From an uncultured Acidobacteriia bacterium (GTDB lineage Bacteria; Acidobacteriota; Terriglobia; Bryobacterales; Bryobacteraceae): a stretch of 64,000 bases of DNA. This document shows, piece by piece, positions 1-8,617 of the stretch. Within the stretch, counting starts at the first letter, position 1; each line of letters begins with the position of its first letter. Below the pieces are notes generated by a model. It was given only the letters and a program-made list of their open reading frames with translations. It did not search any database and was not told the origin of the DNA. The stretch lies in assembly GCA_903907865.1 (NCBI GenBank), contig CAIVPR010000078.1:248001-312000 (forward strand). Direction: 5' to 3'. Made by a program: the position numbers and the translations under genes.

Positions 1-2033
1 CTGGCATCTTGGTCTCCGGCCCCAAGCGCGTCAACATCTCGGCCTCGCTCGCCCATAAGACCGACCTTGAATTCAACCTCACCAGCAACACCATGGCGCT
101 CAACGAAATCGCCATGGTCCGAGCCCGACAGCCCGACATCCAGGGCTTCGGCAAATTCCACGCCGACGGCCTGTTGAGGATCGCCCCGGAGTCCGCCGGC
201 GATTTCCGCGCCGACCTCCTCCGCATCACGGCGGACGGGTCGGCGAACGCACTGGAACTGACCGGACGGAACCTCGGCGACGCCCGTTTCACGGCCCAGA
301 CGACCAACGGCGTCGTGAATGCCCGCTTTGAGTCCAACGCCGCCAAGGCCTCGATCCGAGGGGAGGGCACCGTACGATTGGGAGGAAACTACCCCGCCGA
401 GGGCAAGGTCGAGTTCACTGAGTCCGCCCTCAACCCATTGATGGCTTTGATTTTAAAGTCGGAAGACGCGAAGGCGATCAACTTCGATGGCACCCTGGCA
501 GCCACCCTGACCGTCTCGGGGCCCCTCCTGAAGCCCGATGAAATGACGGCTGCCATCGACATCCCCAAAGTCGAACTCCACGCCCTTCCCGGTACCGGTC
601 TTGTCAAGTTCCTACCCGGCTTCTCGGTTGGCAACGTGGGGCCGATCCGGATGTCGATGTCGAAATCCGTACTGAAGGTGGAAAGCGCACACCTCAAGGG
701 CCCACAGACCGACATTGTCCTGACCGGCACTGTTTCGCCCCTCCAATCGGATTCCGCGCTCGACCTCAAATTGCGCGGCGACCTGAACCTGGCCCTGCTC
801 CACACAATCAGTCCGGATCTCACCTCCTCGGGTGTTCTCACTCTGGACGCGGCCCTGCGGGGAGGCTTCGGGGCTCCCGATTTTTCGGGCCGAGCGATCC
901 TCCGCAACGGCGATTTCCACTATGCCGAATTCTCCAACGGTCTTTCCAGCGCCAACGGCGAAATCACATTCACCGGAACCCGCGCCAACATCCAGTCGCT
1001 GAGCGCCGAGTCCGGTGGCGGTAAGGTCGATGCGACCGGCTTTGCCTCTTGGACCAACAATCTGCTGGCTTTCCGCGTCGAGGCGAAGGCCCGCGAGGTG
1101 CGCGTGCGTTATCCCGAGGGTGTCAGCTCGGTCTCGGACGCATCCATCACACTCTCCGGTACCGACCAACGGAGTCAAGTGTCGGGCACTGTGACGATTC
1201 ACCGCATCGCCATTAATCCCAAGTCGGACGCGGCCGAGATCCTGCAACTGACCGCACAACCGTTGAAGGTCGCTCCCCAGGGCGGTTTGTTGGCCAACAT
1301 GAATCTGGACGTCCAAGTATCCACGGCTCCCGATGTCGCGATCCAAACGAGCGTCACCAAGAGCGTCAGCGCGGATGCGAACTTGCGGTTGCGGGGGACC
1401 GCGACCAATCCCGCCGTGCTGGGCCGCGTCAACATCACCCAGGGCGAAGTGGTGTTTTTCGGGAATAAGTACGACATCAACCAAGGCTCGATCTCCTTCT
1501 TCGACCCCACCAAGATCCAGCCCGTGCTGAATCTCGACTTGGAGACGAAGGCGCGCGGTGTCGATGTGATCCTGACCGTCGCCGGGCCGATGAACAAGCT
1601 CAATGTCAGCTATCGGTCCGACCCTCCGTTGCAGTTTTCGGACATCGTAACGCTGCTGGCGACCGGTCGGGCCCCCGTCGACCCGACTCTTTCCGGCCAA
1701 GGCCAGGGGTACCAGCAGTTGGGAGCGTCCGAACTGGTTGGCCAAGCCATCGCGAATCCCGTTGCGGGGCGGTTGCAGCGCTTTTTCGGGGTTAGCCGAC
1801 TGAAGATCGACCCGCAGTTGACAGGCCTCACCGGTAGTCCCCAAGCGAGATTGACGATTGAGCAACAGGTGACACCTGAGATCCTGTTCACCTACATAAC
1901 CGATGTATCGAGTACCAATGCCCAGCTGTTCCGCGTGGAATGGACGTTCAGCCGGAGTTGGTCGGCCATCCTGACCAGGCAGGAAAGCGGCTACGTGGGT
2001 GTCGATTTCGCTTACAAGAAGCGCTTCAAGTAG
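1..2033 (+). CDS. tamB: TamB-like translocation/assembly module protein, 5'-truncated by window edge
   Basis: About 676 residues of the C-terminal part are visible; the reading frame is open to the left edge, so the start and N-terminal membrane anchor are missing. The protein is built of repetitive beta-rich segments and ends in a typical TamB (DUF490) C-terminal region with the stretch GRVNITQGEVVFFGNKYDI near residue 475 and a terminal YVGVDFAYKKRFK. TamB-family proteins span the periplasm and work with a BamA/TamA-type barrel in outer-membrane protein or lipid transport. The stop codon lies 2 nt from the stop of the convergent gene, so there is no room for a separate terminator. Confidence 0.85.
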   Translation, partial: GILVSGPKRVNISASLAHKTDLEFNLTSNTMALNEIAMVRARQPDIQGFGKFHADGLLRIAPESAGDFRADLLRITADGSANALELTGRNLGDARFTAQTTNGVVNARFESNAAKASIRGEGTVRLGGNYPAEGKVEFTESALNPLMALILKSEDAKAINFDGTLAATLTVSGPLLKPDEMTAAIDIPKVELHALPGTGLVKFLPGFSVGNVGPIRMSMSKSVLKVESAHLKGPQTDIVLTGTVSPLQSDSALDLKLRGDLNLALLHTISPDLTSSGVLTLDAALRGGFGAPDFSGRAILRNGDFHYAEFSNGLSSANGEITFTGTRANIQSLSAESGGGKVDATGFASWTNNLLAFRVEAKAREVRVRYPEGVSSVSDASITLSGTDQRSQVSGTVTIHRIAINPKSDAAEILQLTAQPLKVAPQGGLLANMNLDVQVSTAPDVAIQTSVTKSVSADANLRLRGTATNPAVLGRVNITQGEVVFFGNKYDINQGSISFFDPTKIQPVLNLDLETKARGVDVILTVAGPMNKLNVSYRSDPPLQFSDIVTLLATGRAPVDPTLSGQGQGYQQLGASELVGQAIANPVAGRLQRFFGVSRLKIDPQLTGLTGSPQARLTIEQQVTPEILFTYITDVSSTNAQLFRVEWTFSRSWSAILTRQESGYVGVDFAYKKRFK

Positions 2034-2035
2034 GA

Positions 2036-4528
2036 TCACTCCCGGACCGCCAGCGAGAGCAGGGATTGGACCGTGTGAACCCGCGGGGCGCATTCCACCT
2101 GCACGCCGCCACCGACGACTTCTGCCAACCGGATGCCAGCCCGGCGGGTCTTCGACTCCTTCTTGGCCTCGTACATGCGAAGGTCGGCAGTTTCAAGCAA
2201 TGATTCCGCGTCGCGGCCATCCTGCGGGAACATCGCCACCCCGGAACTGATGGTGATGAAAGGCGCACCGCAGGCCGTCATGCCCGCCTCCGGTCCAAGA
2301 TTGCGAATCCGGTTTAGGATGCCCGAAAGGTTTTGGGGATCGGCGTCGCGCAGGACCAACACGAACTCATCGCCCCCGAGCCGCGCAACGTAGTCGCTCT
2401 TGCGGCAGCATTCGCTCAGTCCCAAGGCAATCTCCTGCAAAACCCGGTTTCCTGCGAGATGACCGTATTCGTCATTGGCCTGCTTGAAACCGTCCAAATC
2501 CAGCACCACTACGGCCAGCATTCCATGGCGTCCGGCGGCCTCCCGCAGCGCCTGCTCCAGAAGTCTCGACAGGGAGCCCGCGTTGAGCAAGCCGGTCAAT
2601 TCATCCTTCTCCGCCGCGAACTCCACCCGGCTGAACCGGAGGGAATTTTCAATCGCTAAGCCAGCCTTGCCGCGGATCGCCAACAGAACCCGGAGGTGGC
2701 CGCTGTCAAACGCCTCGGGCCGGAGGTGGTAGAGGCTCAGCACGCCCACCACCCCCTCGCGACCGTTCAGCGGAACCGAGATCGCCGAGCGAAGGTTGGT
2801 CAGCTTGTGCTGGTCGTTCAAATACCCCGCCTCGACTGTGGGGTGTCCGTTCAGAATCGGTGAGTCGTTCTCCGCCACCCAGCCCGAGAGCCCCTGTCCG
2901 ATCGGAATCTTCAGCGACGAGAACAAACGAAAGCTCTCCCCTTTGACGAACTGGGGGATCAAACGGTCACCCTCCACCAGATAGATGACGACGGCGTCGT
3001 GGGGCACCATCTTGCCCAATCGGAGAGCCAGCAACGCCAAGGTCTCGTCCAAACGCAAGGAGTTCCCCAGATCGTTGGTGATCTCAACCAGAAGTTGGAC
3101 TTCACGCCTCGCATTGGCGATGGCGACTGTGAAGCTGTACTCTTGCGCCACTGGCCCGGACTCCGGGTCGTCCTCGTGCCCTTCCCCGTCCTCAAAGACA
3201 TGGTGATCCGATCCGGGCAGCATCCCCGTTCCCTCGGAATTCCCGGCCCGGGTCATCGCTTCCAATTCCTCGTGGCGCCGCCGCAGCACTTCAACGATCC
3301 GCGGATCGAAGCTGCTGCCCGCCCCCTGTTCCACCATGTCCATCGCTTCCCTCATCGGCAGCGCGGCCCGGTATTGCCGGGGAGACGCCAAGGCGTCCAA
3401 GCAGTCCACCGCCGACAGAATCCGCGCTCCAATCGGAATCTCATCGCCCTTCAGACCGTCCGGATAGCCGCTGCCATCATACTTCTCGTGGTGGGACCGA
3501 ACGATGGGCACCACCGGATAGGGAAAGTTCACCCGTTCCAGGATCTCGGCCCCGACAATCGGATGGATCTTCATCTTGTCGAATTCCTCGGTCGTCAGGC
3601 GACCGGGCTTTGACACGATGTACTCGGGCACGGCAAGCTTACCAATGTCGTGGAGCAGCGAGGCAACTTCAACTGCCTTCACCTCCTGTGCCGACAGTCC
3701 GATTTCTTTCGCCATCTCGACCGCGTAGACTTGGACCCGCTTCAGGTGCGACGCGGTCGTCTCGTCCTTGGCTTCAATCGCGAGTGCCAGTGCCTCGATT
3801 GTTCGCCAGTGCAGGCGTGCCATTTGCACGATGTGGCCTTGCTGATCCTCGATCCTCGCCAGGTACCTGCTGTAGGAGCGGTATAGCAGCACCGAAGGCG
3901 GAATCAGCAACAAAAGCGACTGCCAGCGGATGGCGCCGCCTTCCGCGTGCAGGCTGCCCGCAATCGCACCACCCGCCAAGTACTGCAGAACTGTCCCGGA
4001 GAGATCGCGGCGCCAGAGTTGAACGGCACCCCGCCCAGAGGCCAAGCCGGTCATGACAGCGACAATCGCCGTGTTCACCGCGAAGTACGCCAAGGCCGCA
4101 GTGACAACCGCTATCGACTTGGTACTGTCCACAGACAGCAGAATCCGGGCTCCAAGAACCGTGTGTGCGGCCAATAACGCAACGGGAACGGTGAGACTGG
4201 CGAACAGCGGCGCTTCCAAGGCGCGAATCCCCGCTGGTCGATTCAGGTTCTGCACCAGCATGCTGAGCACCCCTATCCACAAGGCGGTGGGAAACTGCAG
4301 GTCCATCAGCCCCGAGACAACGCATATGCAGTTCAACGAGATGGGCGCAAAGACCCCGGGTAGGCGGAGCCTGAATCCGCTTACAACCAGTGAAACCGCA
4401 CAGTACACGCCTAGTCGGACGGGAACTTCACGGGTACGGTCCCACTCCATGGATGCGAAGCATAGGATAGCCATGCCTGTGCAGACTGCCAGCATCCAGA
4501 AAGCGCGCGCTCGAACAGGCATCTCCAT
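2036..4528 (-). CDS. Membrane cyclic-di-GMP protein with HD-GYP, GAF and GGDEF domains
   Basis: About 830 residues counted from ATG 4528; ATG 4522 is an equally possible start, and an open upstream extension to 4636 has no convincing ribosome site. Order: about eight hydrophobic segments (1-215), an HD-GYP phosphodiesterase domain with LLHDIGKLAVPE near residue 292 and HHEKYDGSGYP near 350, a GAF sensor domain (about 480-620), and a C-terminal diguanylate cyclase domain with an intact GGDEF near 717. The inhibitory I-site RKSD lies exactly five residues before GGDEF, so product feedback is likely. Having both a synthase and a hydrolase module on one chain suggests that the GAF or membrane domain switches the net activity. 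Ligands are unknown. Confidence 0.9.
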   Translation of the reverse strand: MEMPVRARAFWMLAVCTGMAILCFASMEWDRTREVPVRLGVYCAVSLVVSGFRLRLPGVFAPISLNCICVVSGLMDLQFPTALWIGVLSMLVQNLNRPAGIRALEAPLFASLTVPVALLAAHTVLGARILLSVDSTKSIAVVTAALAYFAVNTAIVAVMTGLASGRGAVQLWRRDLSGTVLQYLAGGAIAGSLHAEGGAIRWQSLLLLIPPSVLLYRSYSRYLARIEDQQGHIVQMARLHWRTIEALALAIEAKDETTASHLKRVQVYAVEMAKEIGLSAQEVKAVEVASLLHDIGKLAVPEYIVSKPGRLTTEEFDKMKIHPIVGAEILERVNFPYPVVPIVRSHHEKYDGSGYPDGLKGDEIPIGARILSAVDCLDALASPRQYRAALPMREAMDMVEQGAGSSFDPRIVEVLRRRHEELEAMTRAGNSEGTGMLPGSDHHVFEDGEGHEDDPESGPVAQEYSFTVAIANARREVQLLVEITNDLGNSLRLDETLALLALRLGKMVPHDAVVIYLVEGDRLIPQFVKGESFRLFSSLKIPIGQGLSGWVAENDSPILNGHPTVEAGYLNDQHKLTNLRSAISVPLNGREGVVGVLSLYHLRPEAFDSGHLRVLLAIRGKAGLAIENSLRFSRVEFAAEKDELTGLLNAGSLSRLLEQALREAAGRHGMLAVVVLDLDGFKQANDEYGHLAGNRVLQEIALGLSECCRKSDYVARLGGDEFVLVLRDADPQNLSGILNRIRNLGPEAGMTACGAPFITISSGVAMFPQDGRDAESLLETADLRMYEAKKESKTRRAGIRLAEVVGGGVQVECAPRVHTVQSLLSLAVRE

Positions 4529-4638
4529 GAAGCTGCGACATTGACCTCCACATGTATATCGGCGAATGAAGGGCGAAACTTTAGGGGGTTTTCCTATGCT
4601 GTGAATTTTCAGTGTGCGGGAGGTCGGGCCGGACACCC

Positions 4639-4666
4639 TTGCCCGGACTCAAAGCGGGGGAATACT
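4639..4666 (+). promoter_or_regulatory. Possible sigma-70 promoter for the structured RNA
   Basis: TTGCCC (4639-4644) and AATACT (4661-4666) are separated by 16 nt and each match the -35/-10 consensus at 4 of 6 positions. The placement would start transcription near 4674, just before the closing stem of the RNA candidate. This is weak evidence by itself. Confidence 0.25.
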
Positions 4667-4673
4667 ACCCCAA

Positions 4674-4908
4674 TCTCGCGTGGGAGGGAGTTGCGGCGGG
4701 GTCCGGAAATGGTATATTGATGCTGAAGGGAGCGGGTGCTCGTTACACCAGCCCCCTTTCGGCCAAGCTAGAGTTCCAGTTTGAACTTCAGCTTGATTCG
4801 GCGTTTCCGTAGACGAGCTAGGAAAGTCACCAGCATCAGAAGAACCATTCGGTCCCCCTTTCCACTCCGAGTGGATTTGCAGACCCCGCCCCTCATTGGC
4901 GGGGTTTT
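4674..4908 (+). ncRNA. Structured non-coding RNA candidate ending in an intrinsic terminator
   Basis: A closing helix joins 4698-4725 to 4831-4857: GGGG/CCCC, CCG/CGG, AATGGT/ACCATT and a perfect 8-bp TGATGCTG/CAGCATCA. Inside it are three hairpins. One is 4726-4758 (AAGGG..GC..GGTG with CACC..GC..CCCTT). One is 4765-4794 (AAGCT plus GTTC with GAAC plus AGCTT). One is 4804-4825 (TTTCC/GGAAA). A hairpin CCACT/AGTGG (4862-4874) and the terminator follow. Several covering helices within 235 nt are far more than expected by chance. A G-U wobble pair in the second hairpin (71/88 of 4700) pairs only on the plus strand, and the U-run is also plus-strand. It does not obviously match 6S, SRP, tmRNA or c-di-GMP riboswitch consensus; acidobacterial families such as Acido-1 and Acido-Lenti-1 are the ones to compare. 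Confidence 0.5.
4884..4908 (+). terminator. Intrinsic terminator
   Basis: A perfect 7-bp GC stem, CCCCGCC (4884-4890) and GGCGGGG (4898-4904), has a 7-nt loop and is followed directly by TTTT (4905-4908). No plus-strand protein gene lies just upstream, which is why it is assigned to the RNA candidate. Confidence 0.75.
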
Positions 4909-5075
4909 GCATTTTCGGAGCCCGTGGCCGCCCTTGACGGGGCGACCGCTCCTACCTCGGCGGCGCAAGGCTGTGCAAACTGCGACTCTACAAATCTTCG
5001 GAGTCGAAATTCCAGCGTAGCGGGAAGTTGGTTCGGACGCTATTGCCCGGTCTCGAACCTTGGAGATACCTCCGC

Positions 5076-6422
5076 CTACTTTCGGACGTACACAACCGTC
5101 CCGCTCGTTCGCCCCACTTCCCGATACCCCGCAATCCAACCCCGCAATTCCGCATACCGGTCCATCGCCAACTCCGGGTTGTACATGCTGAGCCCGTCGA
5201 TCACGACGTCCGCGCCCGACCGCGCCAGTTCCTCGCGCGCCTCGCGCGTCCCTTTCGTCAGCACCACCGTCGACTGCGTCAGATGCCGATCCGCAGGAAC
5301 CCCCGTCAGCGCCTGGGAATCCAGGTATGGCGTCGCCGGCTTCAGGCCCGTGTAGACGAAAAGCTCGGGCCGATATCCCCAGACATACAACGTCGCGTTC
5401 GCCGGGGCATTACGCAGTACAAGGCGGGCGGATTCCTGACTGTCGCGGTCCATAGCCAAATCGCTCCAGCCTTGGATCGAAACGTACCGCGGGGTGAAGC
5501 GGATCAACGGCACCAGGACGCTAGCCACGGCCACCGCCGCGACCACCTTCGAGCGCGTCGCGGCCAGCCCGCGAGCTGCCGGAATCGCCAGCGCGGGCAG
5601 CAGTAGGAAGAAGTACCGCGGGAAGAATCGCCATCCGAGCACCACGCCAAAATAGGCGACCACCACCCAAGCCACGAAACGCCAGTTCCGCTCGCGCCAC
5701 CAAGCCGAGGCGGCTCCAATCACGATGACCGCGTGGAAACCCAGCCAGTTCAGCGTCCGCACCACGCCATTCGCGACCGGGTTCGCGACCACCGGACTCC
5801 CGGCATACAGCGCGGGCCAGCGCCAAGCCTGGTCAATCCACGCCTCCAACGCCCCGATGTGCCACATCCACAGGACGGCGGCCAGGTTCGGCAACAGGAA
5901 CCCCCCAACCAGCGGCAGCAGTCCCGGCCAGACGAAGACCGCGCACGCCGCCAACACAAAGACCGCCTTGGTATTGAAAAGCAGCCCGACACCCGCCGCA
6001 ACACCGCACCAAAACGGCCTCCGCCGAATCGCGAACAGGATCGCCACCAAGTGGGGTGCCAACAACAAAAGGTCAGCCGCCAACGGCAGCACGCTGGAAT
6101 GAATGTCGAAGGTCAGGAAAAACGCGAACAACGCCGCTCCGACGTACCCCTCGCGCCGAGTCCATAGCCGCTCCGCCACCGCTCCGCCCAACAAACAAAC
6201 GATCCAGGCATAGACCGCCCCCGCGATCCGTCCAACCGGCCCGATCGACGCCCCCCACAACAGGTATACGGCGGGCACCAGCGGGGGCTTGTCAAACCAG
6301 ACGTCGCGGTAGAGCACCGAGCCCCGTTTCATTTGCAGCGCGGCCGCCAAAGGCAGCACCTCGCCCTCCCACAGCACGCCCGAATGGGCCAGCCGCGAGA
6401 CCACCAGCAGCACCAGCAACAA
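5076..6422 (-). CDS. Polytopic membrane glycosyltransferase of the ArnT/PMT (GT-C) type
   Basis: About 448 residues with 10-12 hydrophobic segments. The N-terminal part has VLWEGEVLPLAAALQMKRG and FDKPPLVPAVYLLWG; the acidic loop and the DKPP motif are typical of GT-C enzymes that use polyprenyl-phosphate sugars on the periplasmic face. The C-terminal 130 residues form a soluble domain. No ATG is available at the N-terminus: TTG 6422 is used here, but the coding pattern (NLFFALLLVLLVV) continues upstream of it, so initiation at an earlier non-ATG codon near 6450-6460 is possible. Sugar donor and acceptor cannot be deduced. Confidence 0.8.
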   Translation of the reverse strand: MLLVLLVVSRLAHSGVLWEGEVLPLAAALQMKRGSVLYRDVWFDKPPLVPAVYLLWGASIGPVGRIAGAVYAWIVCLLGGAVAERLWTRREGYVGAALFAFFLTFDIHSSVLPLAADLLLLAPHLVAILFAIRRRPFWCGVAAGVGLLFNTKAVFVLAACAVFVWPGLLPLVGGFLLPNLAAVLWMWHIGALEAWIDQAWRWPALYAGSPVVANPVANGVVRTLNWLGFHAVIVIGAASAWWRERNWRFVAWVVVAYFGVVLGWRFFPRYFFLLLPALAIPAARGLAATRSKVVAAVAVASVLVPLIRFTPRYVSIQGWSDLAMDRDSQESARLVLRNAPANATLYVWGYRPELFVYTGLKPATPYLDSQALTGVPADRHLTQSTVVLTKGTREAREELARSGADVVIDGLSMYNPELAMDRYAELRGWIAGYREVGRTSGTVVYVRK

Positions 6423-6520
6423 TGCGAAAAAGAGGTTCCGACGCAGAATCCACAGTATATTGGAAGTGCAAGGCCCGCTGGCGGACGGGCGAAGGAAGAG
6501 CGAAGAATTCGGGCCTCAAA

Positions 6521-7798
6521 ATGGATATCAGGGAACAGCTCGACCTCCTCCGCCGCACCGCCGCCAACGCTGCGGCCCGCGCCGACGCCCGCCATTTGGA
6601 CCCCGATCCCGAAGCCCCCTCCCGCATCACCCCCAAGGCCTTCATTGAGGACCTGCTTGCCGGCGAGGTGGTCGAAACGCCGCACGGCAAGCACTTCGAG
6701 ACCGAAACCCGCTACGCCAACCACCAACGCCACGGCTCCTACGAGATCTCCGACCTCATCCAGCTCCGCCCGGACCTCCTCGACGCCCTGTCCGACGGCA
6801 CCATCCCCGACTGCCACCCTACCCGCTGGGCCTTCCTCGACACCGAAACCACCGGCCTCGCCGGGGGATCGGGCACACTGGCGTTCCTGATCGGCGTCGG
6901 GATGATCGACGGCTCCGGCTTCCGCGTCCGCCAGTTCTTCATCCGCGACTACGCCGAGGAGAAGTCGGCACTGCACTCTCTATCGGCGCTCCTGAAGGGC
7001 TTCGACGTCCTGGTGACCTACAACGGTCGCTCCTACGACCAGCCGCTGCTCGAAACCCGCTACACGATGAGCCGCGCCCGCCACCCGTTCGCCAGCATGG
7101 AGCACCTCGACCTCCTCTACGGTGCCCGCCGCCTGTTCAAAATGCGCCTCGAAAACTGCCGCCTGGTGAATCTGGAAACCCAGATCCTCGGCGTGGAGCG
7201 CCACGGCGACATCCCCGGCGAGATGATTCCGTACGTCTATTTCGAATACCTGCGGACCAAACGCGCCCACCGCCTGATGCCGGTTTTCCACCACAACGTG
7301 CTGGACATCGTGTCCCTCGCCTGCCTCACCGGCCTGATCCCCGAGGCGTTCCGCGACCCCGAGAACATGCGCGCACGCCACGGCTCGGAAGTCCTGGGGA
7401 TGGCGCGGTGGCTGGCCATGTCGGACCGCTTCGAGGAAGCCCTGCGCATGACGCGCCGCGCCGTCCAGATGGGCCTGCCCGACCGCCTGCTGTTCCGCGC
7501 GCTCTACGACGCGGGCGGGATGGAGAAGAAGCTCGGCTTGCAGGACGCCGCCGTCGCCACCTTCAGCGACCTGTCGCTCTCCCGCAACCCCTACCAGGCC
7601 AAGGCTTACGAGGAACTGGCCAAGCACTACGAACACAAGGAACACAATTTCGCCATGGCACTGGAGTGTACCCGTGCGGCGCGCCGTTCCGACGACTCCG
7701 AAGCCCTGGAAAACCGCCAGCGCCGCCTGGAGGCCAAGTCCGCGGGGAAGGGGCGGCAGGCGCGGCTGATTCCGACCGGCCAGCGCGCAGGGGCGTAA
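6521..7798 (+). CDS. yprB: YprB/MrfB-type DEDD exonuclease with C-terminal TPR region
   Basis: 425 residues from ATG 6521. The RNase H-like nuclease core carries the acidic motifs FLDTETTG (near residue 105), YNGRSYDQPLL (near 172) and HHNVLDIVSL (near 261), which are the DEDD metal ligands. The last 130 residues (about 290-400) are helical repeats of TPR type. In Bacillus subtilis MrfB (YprB) is an exonuclease that works with the DUF1998 helicase MrfA (YprA) in repair of mitomycin damage. No such helicase is present in this window. Instead, 57 nt downstream a three-gene coupled unit begins with ATPases of the BrxC/BrxD family. Confidence 0.85.
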   Translation: MDIREQLDLLRRTAANAAARADARHLDPDPEAPSRITPKAFIEDLLAGEVVETPHGKHFETETRYANHQRHGSYEISDLIQLRPDLLDALSDGTIPDCHPTRWAFLDTETTGLAGGSGTLAFLIGVGMIDGSGFRVRQFFIRDYAEEKSALHSLSALLKGFDVLVTYNGRSYDQPLLETRYTMSRARHPFASMEHLDLLYGARRLFKMRLENCRLVNLETQILGVERHGDIPGEMIPYVYFEYLRTKRAHRLMPVFHHNVLDIVSLACLTGLIPEAFRDPENMRARHGSEVLGMARWLAMSDRFEEALRMTRRAVQMGLPDRLLFRALYDAGGMEKKLGLQDAAVATFSDLSLSRNPYQAKAYEELAKHYEHKEHNFAMALECTRAARRSDDSEALENRQRRLEAKSAGKGRQARLIPTGQRAGA

Positions 7799-7855
7799 AC
7801 GTTGGTCCACGGCGTGCTAGAATCCCCACAAGCCGCACCCAATCACCAAAAGAAT

Positions 7856-8617
7856 ATGCTCGAACAAGCCCTAGAAACATTCCAGTCGCAGGTGGAAGCC
7901 TCCCTGGACCGGGTCAACGCCCTCGGAAAGCGCCTCAAGAAACTGCGCACCGCCGCCGAATCCGGCGACCTGCGGGAAATCGGCAAATCGCTCTCCGACC
8001 TGAAGGAACTCGGTTCCGCCGTCAGCGACCACACCGGGGCCCTCGCGTTCGAGTTCGACGAAGCCGCCTACTTCCCCGAAGCCTTCCTCGCCGAACTCAC
8101 CACCGCCGCCGAGGCCGCCGGTCTCAAGGTCTTCGTTCAGGACGGCAAGCTCTACTGCTACCCCCTCCTCGTCCGCGTCAAGACCGCCGACCGCGCCGTC
8201 CAAATCGGCACCAAAGTTGAGCGCGGCATCCGGCCCTCCGTCCTGGCGAAAAAGCTGGGGGACCTGCATTCCCGTCCGCCCCGCTTCAAACCCGCCGATT
8301 TCCTCGGCGTCCTCCACCGCGCCTGGCGGCATTGCGCCTCTGCCAACGAAACCCCGGTCCTCGCCCTCACCGAGATCTACGACGTCCTCACCCTCATGCC
8401 GGGAGCCGCCAAGGACTACACCAAGGACGACTTCGCCCGCGACCTCTACCTGCTCGACAAGAGCGGCGTGACCGAGACCGCTGACGGCTCCGCGCTCCAA
8501 CTCGCCGCCAGCACCGGCACCCGAAAGGCGTCGTCCACCTTCGTTTGCATCGCCGAGGACGGTTCCGAGAAGCGCTATTACGGTATCGGCTTCACCTCCG
8601 GGGAGGCCGCCCGATGA
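7856..8617 (+). CDS. Unknown protein, first gene of the BrxD-like ATPase unit
   Basis: 253 residues from ATG 7856. The first 55 residues are strongly helical and heptad-like (MLEQALETFQSQVEASLDRV then repeated Leu/Lys/Glu), suggesting a coiled coil, followed by an alpha/beta region with no motif I recognise. The stop codon overlaps the next start by 4 nt (ATGA at 8614-8617), so its translation is coupled to the degenerate ATPase downstream. Position and coupling imply a subunit or adaptor of the same complex; that is inference from context only. Confidence 0.75.
   Translation: MLEQALETFQSQVEASLDRVNALGKRLKKLRTAAESGDLREIGKSLSDLKELGSAVSDHTGALAFEFDEAAYFPEAFLAELTTAAEAAGLKVFVQDGKLYCYPLLVRVKTADRAVQIGTKVERGIRPSVLAKKLGDLHSRPPRFKPADFLGVLHRAWRHCASANETPVLALTEIYDVLTLMPGAAKDYTKDDFARDLYLLDKSGVTETADGSALQLAASTGTRKASSTFVCIAEDGSEKRYYGIGFTSGEAAR

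Larger units (their letters stand above)
4529..5075. other. Intergenic region holding a structured RNA candidate
   Basis: This 547-nt gap separates the leader of the cyclic-di-GMP gene from the 3' end of the glycosyltransferase gene. It contains a dense set of complementary segments (4698-4857), one more small hairpin (4862-4874) and a plus-strand intrinsic terminator (4884-4908). The remaining stretches, about 4529-4670 and 4910-5075, show no gene. A 30-codon frame beginning at 4721 exists but overlaps the base-paired region. Confidence 0.6.

Noticed and set aside
612-2093. Long minus-strand open frame (493 codons) over the tamB-like gene
   Set aside because: It is the antisense shadow of a well-supported gene; high GC leaves long open frames on the opposite strand, and the translation shows no domain.
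4721-4813. 30-codon open frame MLKGAGARYTSPLS... within the RNA candidate
   Set aside because: It overlaps base-paired segments and has no ribosome-binding site; the structure explains the sequence better.
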